A model generated the notes under the pieces. That model ran no database searches, was not told where the DNA came from, and saw nothing but the letters and a program-made list of their open reading frames with translations. Below are positions 14,805 to 24,500 of a stretch of DNA of 64,000 nt, one piece after another. Position numbers and translations under genes: made by a program. The DNA comes from Phytoseiulus persimilis (lineage: Eukaryota; Arthropoda; Arachnida; Mesostigmata; Phytoseiidae): contig CM075101.1 in the NCBI GenBank assembly GCA_037576195.1, positions 47,802,001 to 47,866,000 on the forward strand. Direction: 5' to 3'. Position 1 is the stretch's first letter. Each line of letters starts with the position of its first letter.

Positions 14805-15480
14805 CCAGACTTGGAAAGTGATAGTCAGATTGGTCTCGGAATCAACCCTCCAGAGATGGAAAGTAATGGCCAGATTGGTACCGGAATCACCCCTCCAGAG
14901 TTGGAAACTAATGGCGAGATTGATACCGGAATCACCCTTCCAGAGTTGGAAACTAATGGCCAGATTGGCACCGGAATCACCCCTCCAGAGTTGAAAACTA
15001 ATGGCCAGATTGGTTTCGGAATCACCCCTCCAGAGTTGGAAAGTAATGGCCAGATTGGTCTCGGAATCACCCCTCCAGAGTTGGAAAGTAATGGCCAAAT
15101 TGGTCTCGGAATCACCCCTCCAGAGTTCGAAAGTAATGGCCAGATTGGTCTCAGAATCCCCCCTCCAGAGTTGGAAAGTAATGGCCAGATAGGTACCGGA
15201 TTAACCCTCCAGAGTTGGAAAGTAATGGCCAGATTGGTCTCGGAATCACCCCTCCAGAGTTGGAAAGTAATGGCCAGATTGGTCTCGGAATCACCCCTCC
15301 AGAGTTGGAAAGTAATGGCCAAATTGGTCTCGGAATCACCCCTCCAGACTTGGAAAGTGATAGTCAGATTGGTCTCGGAATCACCCCTCCAGAGTTGGAA
15401 AGTAATGGCCAGATTGGTCTCGGAATCACCCCTCCAGAGTTGGGAAGTAATGGCCTTATTGGTCTCGAAATCACCCCTCC
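14805..15480. repeat. Right-border block of the satellite array
   Basis: This is the second copy of the block described at 5941-6616, including the one-base deletion at about 15198-15207 and the unique ggccttatt variant monomer. The array stops inside the next monomer after cctccag (15484) and passes abruptly into non-repetitive DNA beginning gaatttttatgatagat. The sharp break contrasts with the diverged monomers at the left edge. Confidence 0.85.
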
Positions 15481-15652
15481 AGGAATTTTTATGATAGATT
15501 TCCATGATAGATGTACAGGAGAGGAGGTGGGGAAGGATATCCGATGACGATGGGATGAGTCTGGCTGGCGTCATAACGGGGCGGTGCCCCTTATCGTCAG
15601 AATTTGGATGCGGATGACAGTATGGAGGGGGTCAAAGTTGGGGTAAATCGCG

Positions 15653-15694
15653 AGGGGGGGAGGAGGGGAGGAGGAGGGGGGGAGGGGTGGGTGG
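15653..15694 (+). other. G-rich tract with G-quadruplex potential
   Basis: Within 42 bp there are repeated runs of two to eight guanines separated by single A or T bases (such as aggaggggaggaggagg). Four or more G-runs with one-base loops fit the G-quadruplex pattern on the plus strand. The tract lies 169 bp beyond the satellite border. No function can be assigned from sequence. Confidence 0.6.
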
Positions 15695-15781
15695 CCTATG
15701 TCCGTCCCGGAGAGCCGCCCTACATTATGCAGTTTGTTCCAAGTCGATCCGATCAATACCAGAGGAGCCTATTGAGGACAT

Positions 15782-15808
15782 ACAAACAAACAAACAAACA
15801 AACAAACA
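15782..15808. repeat. (CAAA)n microsatellite
   Basis: About six uninterrupted copies of caaa/aaac. Confidence 0.9.
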
Positions 15809-16571
15809 GACCCTGGATTTTTAAATATATAGATATCGTCGTCATCTTAGTCACGCTTCTTGAGCATGATGCATGCTACCTTTCTGCTGATCAGTTGAGT
15901 TTCTGCTGCAGATGAGTTCTACTGGACCTAGCGGACTACGTGAAGCTGAAATAGTTTGCCTCGATTTTCGTCAAAATGGTGCGGAGAGTGAATAACCGTG
16001 AATTTCTTCAACCACGGCGCCGTTCAACTCATGCAGTGGGACACATGGTTTCAGAAAACGAGTATAATTCGAATCAGTCGAAAACCATGAGGATCAGAAA
16101 AATGACTTCAGTGGATCTCTCGCAGAGGACATGGAAATGAAAAAGTTTCCTCATGGGCCGTCCCGGGAAGTGGATCGGAGACAGAACGGAACCGTTTGGT
16201 TCTCCTCGCTCGAAGTCGATAGGTGGAAAACGTGAGTTTCAAACCGGGTTCAAGAGCAGAGCTCCGTGTCGATCGAGTCCTGAGTTCTCCAATCTATTGA
16301 TCACTCAGAGCGAAAGAGAAACAGGTACCGGAACGATCATGGCTGGCTCAATACCCTTGACCCAAGAGAATCGAGGAAGGATCTCCGCCCGGTGGCATGA
16401 TTCTTCCCTGCATCGCGAAGAGCTCAATCGGGGACCCGATGGCACGCGACTCCCATGGTCAAGGTCAAATACACGGACGTCAAAATCATCGAAGTCTCGT
16501 CTGAGATGAGCGATCTCCACGCACCAACTGTTTCAACGGTCCGCCGCTAGAGCCGCTGCAACGGGCTCATA

Positions 16572-16597
16572 CAGCCCACAACACGAAATTATCGACA
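16572..16597 (+). repeat. Left terminal inverted repeat of the Tc3-like element
   Basis: It differs at three positions from the inverted right end. It begins with CAG directly after the TA target site, as expected for Tc1/mariner ends. Confidence 0.9.
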
Positions 16598-16748
16598 GTC
16601 AAGTTTTCTAGACTATTCCCGATGACAAAGAGAGATGATGTTGATGCTGCCATGGAATACTCCCAGCATCACCACGATTGTGGCGATAGAATATTTCTTC
16701 GATTCGAGGAAGACGACGCGTAAGATTCCAGAAAATCGATTTCGAGCC

Positions 16749-16769
16749 GTAACATGAAATTATCGACAG
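16749..16769 (+). repeat. Left internal transposase-binding-site-like repeat
   Basis: The motif aacatgaaattatcgacag is one base different from the inverted internal motif on the right side (17958-17978). It shares its core with the termini and starts 177 bp from the left tip. Confidence 0.85.
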
Positions 16770-16804
16770 GCTGATTTATACCACGATTTCGGAATTCTCG
16801 AAAG

Positions 16805-17800
16805 TTAATACTTCGTCGAACCCCCTTTCGCCTTGATGACCTCAAAAATGCGCCTTGGGAGAGAATCATAGAGTGGTTTTATGTCTCGTTCCCCAATTCT
16901 GGCCCAAGAAGAAAGAATCGCATGTTTCAGTTCTTCTCTTGAGTTTTACTGCTTCCCATTGGGATAGACGAGCCGAGCTAACGTTCCCCAGAGGTTCTCA
17001 ATAATGTTCAGGTCGGGGCTCTTCGGAGGCCAGTCAAGAAAACGTACTCCGCTCTCCCGGAACCAATCTTTGATTATCGCCGCCGTGTGCACGGAGGCGC
17101 AATCTTGCTGGAAGATGAAATCCGTTCCAACTTTCTCCAAAGCTTGAGGTCGCAGGTGGTTCTCGAGTAGCAGCTTATAGTCCACGGAACGCATTATTGT
17201 CTCCACGAAGATGATTTGGAACGTCCCGCGGCGACTGACCGCTCCCCAGATCATAACTGAACCGCCCCCGGACTGTCTTTTGGAATAGAATCGAGGCTCT
17301 TTCCGAAGATCGTGATAGTAGTTATGGAATCCATCCGGGCCGTCCAGATTGAACTTTTTCTCATCGCTGAAGACAACTTTATCCCATTCCGAAGTCCAAC
17401 TCATCCATTCCTGGGCGCGATCGAGCCTAGTGTCTCGGTGCTTTTTCGTCAGCGGGGGCTTCCCGCACATTTTCTTGAATTTCAGATGATACGCACTTCT
17501 CAAAACGCGCCAGACGGTCTGTTTATGCACTGGGAGGTTGTTTGAGTCTCTGATTTGAGCGCAAGAGACACTCTTGTTGCTCGCATCCTGAATTATCTTC
17601 CGTTTCTGACGATCTGAGAGCTTTGTGCTTCGTTTCTTGTACGACCTGATGCCATACTCCGCCCCTAATCTCAAATACCGCAGCACTACGTCCGCTGTTC
17701 TGCCGATCTCTCGTCCGATAGCTCTTGCTGCGAGCCCAGAGCCGTGTAATTGATCGATGCGAATCCTTTCTTGAGGAGTCAGAGCCGGTTTTCGTCCCAT
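16805..17800 (-). pseudogene. Tc3-like transposase (DD34E), one in-frame stop
   Basis: Reading from ATG at 17800, the frame encodes 284 residues, meets TAA at 16948-16946, and then continues in the same frame for 46 more codons to a second stop at 16807-16805. The total of about 331 codons is close to the 329 residues of Tc3 transposase. The start (MGRKPALTPQERIRIDQL) and the N-terminal helix-turn-helix region to about residue 110 resemble Tc3. The catalytic triad is visible: Asp146 in VVFSDEKKFNLDGPDG, Asp233 in FQQDCASVH and Glu268 in SPDLNIIENLWG, with 34 residues between the last two (DD34E). All catalytic residues lie before the stop; the missing tail (starting NSREELKHAILSSW) is conserved in length with Tc3. 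A transposase ending at 16946 would lack about 46 residues, so I call it a pseudogene. A sequencing error at the stop cannot be excluded. Confidence 0.92.
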
Positions 17801-17957
17801 ATTGAGGGAATGAATTCTTTCTCACAAATCTTGACGAGCCGGAGTTCTGAGTCGACAAATCGTACTTGTGTGTCCTTCGTCAGCACTAACTTGACGTTCG
17901 TCGGTATCAGCCTCACGAGAAAATGCTGAAACTCCAACCGAATGCGCGATTTCAACG

Positions 17958-17978
17958 CTGTCGATAATTTCGTGTTAC
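17958..17978 (-). repeat. Right internal transposase-binding-site-like repeat
   Basis: The plus strand reads ctgtcgataatttcgtgtta, the inverted form of the left internal motif. It ends 178 bp from the right tip and lies upstream of the transposase start, so it may also sit in the transposase promoter region. Confidence 0.85.
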
Positions 17979-18130
17979 AGCTAGATATCAAAAATGTTCG
18001 ATCCTGAGCCTAAACTTCGTTCTTCTCAGTCGGTTGATATAATCTCAAAGTCTGTCGCACCTAGTGGAATTCCCATGGCAACACTGACTTCGTTATCCAG
18101 CGGGTGCGGAAATCATCCACATAGAATGCG

Positions 18131-18156
18131 TGTCGATAAATTCGTGTTGCGGACTG
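18131..18156 (-). repeat. Right terminal inverted repeat of the Tc3-like element
   Basis: The plus strand begins tgtcgataaattcgtgttgc and ends ggactg, directly followed by TA. It pairs with the left end at 16572-16597. Confidence 0.9.
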
Positions 18157-18419
18157 TAGTCGTTGAGGGAACATCCCAATGGGCAATGGAGAATAGATTC
18201 CGAGGCCGCCGCTACTAGGCTTTTGATCCCGAGGCAGCCTGGGAGGCCTTCGAAGTACGCATCCGCAGGATGCTCTCTTCATCGCCGTTCAGTTTCCGTG
18301 GTTTTCCGGCTGAACCGCTCAGCCAGCCCTCAGAAGTGTCCCGGGATCACCTTTCGGTATTGCTTCAGGAACACTCCCCATCGCCTCGCAAATCCCATTG
18401 CGGGCGGTGGGCTTGGGTC

Positions 18420-18570
18420 TTGAGACGGTTCAGATTTAATTCTGATATAAATTGAATCCTCTTATTACCACATGAGAAATTTTTGTTGTCGGCCGGGGAT
18501 CGAACCCGCGATTTCTAGCTTAGAGTGGCACCCAAGGCGTCGGTTTATGCCACACGGCCAACGAGCCGAC
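18420..18570 (-). mobile_element. tRNA-derived SINE-like sequence
   Basis: On the minus strand, 18570-18487 looks like a tRNA head. It has an A-box-like tggccgtgtgg at 18560-18550 (one mismatch to the RNA polymerase III consensus) and a perfect B box ggttcgatcc at 18506-18497. gtcgg at the 5' end can pair with ccgac at the 3' end. The acceptor and T stems cannot both form at full length and no clean anticodon arm is seen, so it is not a working tRNA gene. A non-tRNA tail follows (acaacaaaaatttctcatgt, then an AT-rich stretch to about 18420). That organisation fits a tRNA-derived SINE; a decayed solitary tRNA pseudogene is the alternative. The lower boundary is approximate. Confidence 0.55.
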
Positions 18571-21500
18571 TAGTTGCATCGTCTTAGACTTACAGGGAAT
18601 ACCAGATCGATCCCTTGCCATCTCGAACTCCGAACTCAAACGCTTCGAGAACATGCTGCGGAACATTGTGCCCGTCAGTGGTTATCGAGTTCACGCAGAA
18701 GCGTTGCGGTGGGAATCACGACAGTCCCCCCGATAGCCGTGACAAGCAAGCTGACGCGACTGCGACCCGAAACAGTGAGAAAACTGAGCTCAAATTTGCA
18801 TCTCGGTCGCAATTAAACTCTTTCTCCACCCTGCCAGGCGTGAAATGGGCTCCGCGTTCCACTTCAACCTTTCATCCGCAACGCTGACGGGAAGAGGGGA
18901 TGGCGAGTGTCAGGAGCGTCTGACTCCACAATGACTCGGCTTCACTCGGGCGAAGTACGTCGGTACGAAGAGAATGTTTGCTCAGAATACAGGCTCTCCA
19001 ACGAGATTCACCTGCTGACTTTCGATTCGTTTCGAAACATTGCTCCTACTTTTCACCGCCGAACTGAGCCAGGTTGCGTAGCTCACTTTGAGGGGCTTCA
19101 TGAGAGAAGTTTATGGCTTGACAGAAAATTGCCTTCAGCGTTCCGTGGTCACGGGGTTGATCCAGCTGGCGGAGCTCTGCGCATCGACTTGTCCAACAAG
19201 TTCGAATATCAGAGCAGTATCTGCCATTCCAGCTCGAAAGAACCGGAAAGAGCTCGGAGACCAATTTGAAAAAACATTCGGACAACGTCCTCGCGAACAT
19301 ATTTCAGAGCACCGAACCCGCGATCCACTGATGCATCGCCCCAGAGATGGCCGCGTTTCGGAGCCTCACGGAAGCGAATTTCGAGCAACAGTCTGCCCGA
19401 TCGCCCCTTGTTCGCTGCATGACGAGGCTTTCCGCTTCCATTGTAATATTTGCGAGTTGACTTCGTTCTCTTTCCGTATATGCAGAGTAGAGAGAGCCGG
19501 ATTCCGAATGTAACGATTGGGCATTTCTGTCCGGAGAGACGACTCGCTGGCTGTGCACTACCCCTGAGCCCGTGAACAAGCCAGCCGCCACTCTCTTTGT
19601 GAAACATGTTCGAAGACTCCAGAGAGGAATCGATCCCATCGAAAATTCCTCAAGGGGAGGACAAGCCTCATGGCGCGTGTGAAGTGTTCTGCCCCCCTCC
19701 CCTCCTTTCGAAAGTTTGGAGGCATAAGGCTCATCTCGCAAAAAAGGGCGCTGGGTCTGATTCGCACCCGCGAAGCCACGCTTCGTCCCCCGCGTTCTTA
19801 CATGAGGAAATGGTCGAACATTCCCCGATACCCTCAGGCAAACGCCTCGGGAAGGATCAGATCTCTGCGGCATTCAGCTGTCCAACACAATGAAGTGCCA
19901 TTCAATCAGTTTTTTGGCTTCGTGCTTCCCTCATGGGAAGGGTTCCGCTCTGAGTGTGATCCAACCCGCACCTTGGCGCGTCTCAGGAGTTCGGATATCG
20001 CTTCGATGCCGCGAACACAACAACTAGCCCACTGCTCGTGATTCTCGTTGCGGGATACGATCGGATTCCAGGAACAGGTGTTTAGCCGAGCAGGAGAGCA
20101 CGGACTCACGGCTCGATCAACAGATGAAATCTCGGCGCAGGATTCCAAATTCGATTCACGTGGGCGGCAAGGCCGATCATCTGAGGAGCCCATAGAGCGA
20201 GTTGCGACGCACAAAATATCCAGTTCTCGGTGTTCCGTCGTCCATCGGGTACATAGAATCGAAGGGAAGAGTAACTGACGGGAGCCACGGGGAACAGCTT
20301 GCGCAGTTCCTGTCGCATGTCAGGGCGCATTGACAGCGTATGGCGAAGAAACCATAGAAGCTCCCGAGTGTCCGCTGTTTCAGTCGAGGATAATAAGCCC
20401 TCTCACGTTTACCGGAGTCAACTTCGCGAATGTCAGTCGCTTAAGGGAGCAGGAACGTGTTCTCGTCTCTGACCACGGAACCTAAGTTCACTAAATCCGA
20501 CTCGGAAGATCATCCAGACTCAGAACAGCATCAAAACGACGCGGGTTTCGCCGGAATTTCGCCCTGAAATTATCCTTCGGCACCGCGTTATCTCGATCGA
20601 GCGATTTTCACATCAGCTGACAGTTCAAATGTGGCTAGTGATATCCTGGCTAGGAACTGTTCTCTGTTACAAGCAGGTTTCGGAGTGATTCTCGTACATT
20701 TCATTCCAGACATCATCCGCTCTCGGTGGACAACGACCCGAGAGGGATATCACTTCCATTCCTTCTCGATGGTGCTCCTCGTTATGGAGCGTGCGGCCCG
20801 GTGATACGCTCGAACAGATGGTAGAGAGAAACCATGTGAATCGAGCGATTTTGTCCAAAGCAGGCGGAGCAACAAACATCGTCGTGTTCTCATTTCGGAA
20901 ACCGGTTCGTACTTTCCTCAAAATAGCGATTCCGATCCAGAGTCTGCAAGCAATGCATCGAATGTTTGCGGACATCGGGCAGATACGTCTGCCGGCTGGT
21001 TGCCGGACGGGGGAAAGGAGAGAACTCGATCTGAATCGATCTGGGTGCCGAATCGGACATTCTTTCAACGGAGGAGGACGAAGCTCGAAGCAGAAATTCT
21101 TCCGAATTCGGACCAAGTGCTCCATGAGCTGCTGACTCCGATGGTTGCAGAAGTTTTGGGGGAACGCCTGCTCTCGGTTGAGTTTCTGTTGAACAATCTC
21201 GTCGCGATGGCAAGGAGGTGATTGCTTTTGCTGATTTGGGAATGGCATCAATCCCCCAGTGGACGCCCGAGCTTCTTTCTCATCTACCAGACTAAGCTGC
21301 ATGATTTTGTCTCTGATAGAAGGGCTCCATAAACCAAGTGGCTCCCCTCGTTGCCAGAGAGAGTCAGGGCTCTCTTCTCGAAGCTCCACTGGAAATTTAG
21401 TTAGATTTCTCTAGAGTCATTGGAATGAATCGGATTCGTGCGGCCGATCTCTCTCACAGTTCAAACCCCTCGAGTGCGGAAGGACCAGTCGCTCGGGACA

Positions 21501-24500
21501 GGGCCCGAGGTTCTCCTTCGGCCTCAGGACCAATTGATTGGTGATTAGCACAAACTCCTCGCTGAACCTCCGGGGCTGACCCTTCGCATTCAAAAGTGAC
21601 CTCGCAAAGCGAAGACTTTGCTTTCTAGTTTGGTGGCTAACAGCTTCCGGAAATCAATCAAATCGCGTAAGCTCATCCACATGAACAATGGGAAGCCCTG
21701 ACGCTATGGTCCGAACGTGATTCGTGCATTATTTGAATTTACGTCTGAGCTCCTCCTGATAGCGTCTAAAGAAGGCTTTTGGAAACAAAGACGGATGACG
21801 AAATGGAAGATTCGGGGAACCGAGAGCCTCCCCGACCTCGGTCAAGGATGTCCGTTGGCCACCGGTCGAACAGTTGCTCGGATGAGCCTGATCGTTTTCT
21901 TGCGGTATTCCCACGTGCATGATGATCATATGGCACGAAACGATCCAGAGGCGGAGGGGCGAGGAAGCGAATCAACGATGAGAGATCCGCTTGTGCGCTT
22001 CATCGAAGATACCCGGGAACGTTCTCAAGCTGGCACCTTTCAAATGACCAGCACTCCGTTCGGCAGGACCGAGGGACCGCAGGAATTGAATGAGCGCTTC
22101 AAGAAGTCGAGGCCCCCTGTGGATCCTGAGGGCCATGAGGCTGTTTGTTGTTCTTCCATGAAGGATCAATTCTCCAGCCGTTCATTCAGGCTATTTGAAT
22201 TTCACGAGTCATGTTCGACGTCGAACATTGTTCCCCTCTGCGCCAAAGCCCCGTCCCGACTCGGAACGCCCAGGGCTGATCGAACTTCTGGCTCGAAAAG
22301 GACGGCGCTTCCAAACGAAATAAATACGCTTTGCTCAAACGCTACGTTCTCTAGGACTGATTGTATTGACGACGGTAACTGAGCGCAAATGTTGGACGTG
22401 AGAGCAAATATGCGGTGGTGGATCTGCTGAGTCAGCTGATATTAGACGGAAGTGGGCCTCTGTCGAGATCAAAGGTTTGCTCGACCGCGGCGGAAATACC
22501 GCGGAAGTCGACGGAGCCCCTCCTCACTCGTTCGCCGGCTCTCGGAGTCGAGCTCTCGATCTGTGAGTGACTCTCTAGTTTGAGCCCACGGCAGAATGTC
22601 CGCTCGGTTTTGGAGTCCAAATTAGACCAAGGATTGAGTGCTAAGGCCTGGTTAGCTCGCTTGCTTCCGTTAGTTCTCAGTGCTCGCTTCGGTTGCCTTT
22701 TATGGAACGATATGCGGAACTCCCACATCAACAAGGTCCGACTCGGAGAGGGCGACGCGGGTGTTCGCCCGAGGCGCATTTTCCTTTGTAAGAAAGTCGT
22801 CGAGTTGTGTATCTATGAACTTGTCATACGGCTGGACGCTAATTGTTTGTTATCTGCAGGCAGCCTTATCCGACGAGCGCTTTCGTTCGCTCGGACTCGC
22901 GAGGCCGCTGGATCAACGTATTCCAGTTCCTGAATCCACCCCCATTCGGGGAATTGTTTTTTCCCTTCACGTCTCCCCGTCCTAACGCCTGAACGATTCC
23001 TGGACCTCTCTCCTCGTCAGGATGACTTTTTATAGGTCGGAAATTTTCGAGCCCGATTTTGTTTTGGCCTCAACCATTTCCTTCCGTGGATTTTTTGCTA
23101 TGCCTCGCCCGGCGAGTGCGATATAATGAAGTTTGACATTTCCTTGATCACGTGTAGGAGGATTTCGGAAAACATGGGGGTCGTTCTCAGAGCTTCCCCC
23201 GACCGCAATTTTCTTGATTTTCACTCCTACGAAATATCAAAATACCCGCCGTGAAATTTCCTAGTGAGCGGGTTTTCGTTCTTCCAAAACTTTTTTTGAG
23301 GGAAATTCCAGGAAATGATTAACTTACGGCTGAGACAGAATCGGGTTAGAAATCTCCTGATCGAGAGGAGACACACAGCTCAGTATGATCCTTGCGATTG
23401 ATGCCTTGAGAACGATGATGCATGCGGGCGAGTCATTTGGAAGATGGCACCATTCTCAGGAGAGTCTTCCAAACGGGTCCCTTCTCGCAAAGTTGGCCCT
23501 GATGCGGTCCTAGGAATACCGAAATTAGATCCGAAATCCTCTTCTCGTGCGGAGCGATCCTATCCAGCATCCAAGAACGAAACCGTCATTCAGGATTTCG
23601 TCGTGGAGCCTTTTGGTGAGACACGGCCGGAGTCTGAGCCATCCAACAGCTAAGTATGATCTCTTGCGTCGTATGATAAACACGCTCACTCTCTAGAGGC
23701 GAGGCTCTCAATCGTCAGTTGCACCGCAACCGCTCAACCAGCAACATGTGGCTCGGTAAGTCGGAAACCATCGCGTGATTTCGCTGCGAAAATTGAGTTG
23801 TCCCACATTTTTCATCGGTTCCATCTTGGATTTTCCTCGAATCCCAATTACGGTGCCCTCTACAGCTATGTGGAATTTCCCCATTTCAAGGATACATCCA
23901 TGAAACGCTGACCACCAAAGCCTTAGAGTTACGACACTCAGCCAGATGTGTCTTTTTCATCGTATACTCCTCGTTATTCGTAGACAACATCCTTCTGACT
24001 GCTTCCGGTGAGTCTGTTGTCTCAGTTCATCCAGAGAAAACATCTAACACTTACCTGCTCGTCGTAGTTTCTCTGTTCCGCGAGATAAAATAGGATCTAC
24101 ATCTGGTCGTACAGCTTGCAAAACTCCGCTCCCGGCTCCATTTCACGAAGTGAGACTCGCTGAGTGCGATGATATTCTCCAAGTGAAACCAGACTCCGTT
24201 TCATTGAGATTGTTACCCGAATCTCGAGCTAGTTTCAGCTGGGCAGATCCGTGGGCTCCTCCTCCCCTCTGTTCCAACCTTGATTCGATTTCTCCAGTCT
24301 GGCGCAATCTGCTCCACCCAAGAGCCCTGACCTCCACGATGATTCTCGTTTCCCACTCTAGAATGGGCATCCAGAAACGATTTGGCGAGGATTTCCCCTA
24401 CAACGAGAGCAGAGACCGGGCACTATCTGAGACCGCGACCAGTGGGTTATGACCGAGGAAGAGAGTCTGGACTGTTTAGACTACTGCACGGCTAGGTACG

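Larger units (their letters stand above)
1..15484. repeat. 45-bp tandem satellite array (about 344 monomers) with higher-order structure
   Basis: The whole segment is a head-to-tail array of a 45-bp unit. The unit begins ccagagttggaaagtaatgg, continues ccagattggtctcgg and ends aatcacccct. Recurrent variant monomers carry aactaat for aagtaat, ggcaagatt, ggcgagattgatacc, ctcagaatccccc, gacttggaaagtgatagtcag, atcaaccct, cttccagag, ttcgaa or gagatgg. They are not randomly placed: a fixed series (gatagtcag/atcaaccct, then ggtaccgg, then gagattgatacc, then ggcaccgg, then usually ttgaaaact) recurs 18 times, starting near 1171, 2161, 3016, 4186, 4546, 5581, 5941, 6885, 8055, 8910, 9270, 9630, 10620, 11655, 12870, 13455, 14490 and 14805. 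The 45-bp period is 15 codons, so stop-free frames run for thousands of codons on both strands (plus 142-7074 and 6351-15494, minus 15098-6186). I read these as by-products of the period, because the variation is largely amino-acid-changing and no start context, splice site or unique coding flank is seen. A repetitive structural protein gene is the alternative. Confidence 0.97.
15485..16569. other. Unique flank between satellite and transposon; no gene recognised
   Basis: I see no convincing coding exon here. It contains a short direct repeat atgatagat (15491-15499 and 15504-15512) next to the satellite border, a G-rich tract, a CAAA microsatellite and otherwise unique sequence up to the TA target site of the Tc3-like element. 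The small open frames on both strands have no recognisable motif or splice context. Confidence 0.6.
16572..18156 (-). mobile_element. Tc3-like mariner-superfamily DNA transposon, 1585 bp
   Basis: Imperfect terminal inverted repeats of at least 26 bp start cagcccacaacacgaaatta on the left; the right end, read inward on the minus strand, starts cagtccgcaacacgaattta. They are flanked on both sides by the dinucleotide TA (16570-16571 and 18157-18158), the usual Tc1/mariner target duplication. The core aacacgaaattatcgacag is repeated inside each end, starting 177 bp (left) and 178 bp (right) from the termini. Long ends with a second transposase-binding site about 180 bp in are a known feature of Caenorhabditis Tc3. 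The minus strand encodes a Tc3-type transposase with one nonsense codon, and the rest of the two ends is only weakly similar, so this is probably an old, non-autonomous copy. Confidence 0.93.

Noticed and set aside
1-15484. CRISPR-like array
   Set aside because: Units are contiguous 45-bp monomers without spacers, and the context is eukaryotic.
142-15494. Giant repeat protein genes encoded by the satellite
   Set aside because: Open frames follow from the 45-bp period. They occur on both strands, lack a unique coding start and end, and monomer variation is mostly amino-acid-changing. Kept only as a finding to test.
17312-17545. Plus-strand frames inside the Tc3-like element
   Set aside because: They are shadows of the minus-strand transposase.
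18487-18570. Functional class II tRNA gene on the minus strand
   Set aside because: A and B boxes are good, but the acceptor and T stems conflict by two bases and no proper anticodon arm forms, so a SINE head or pseudogene is more likely.
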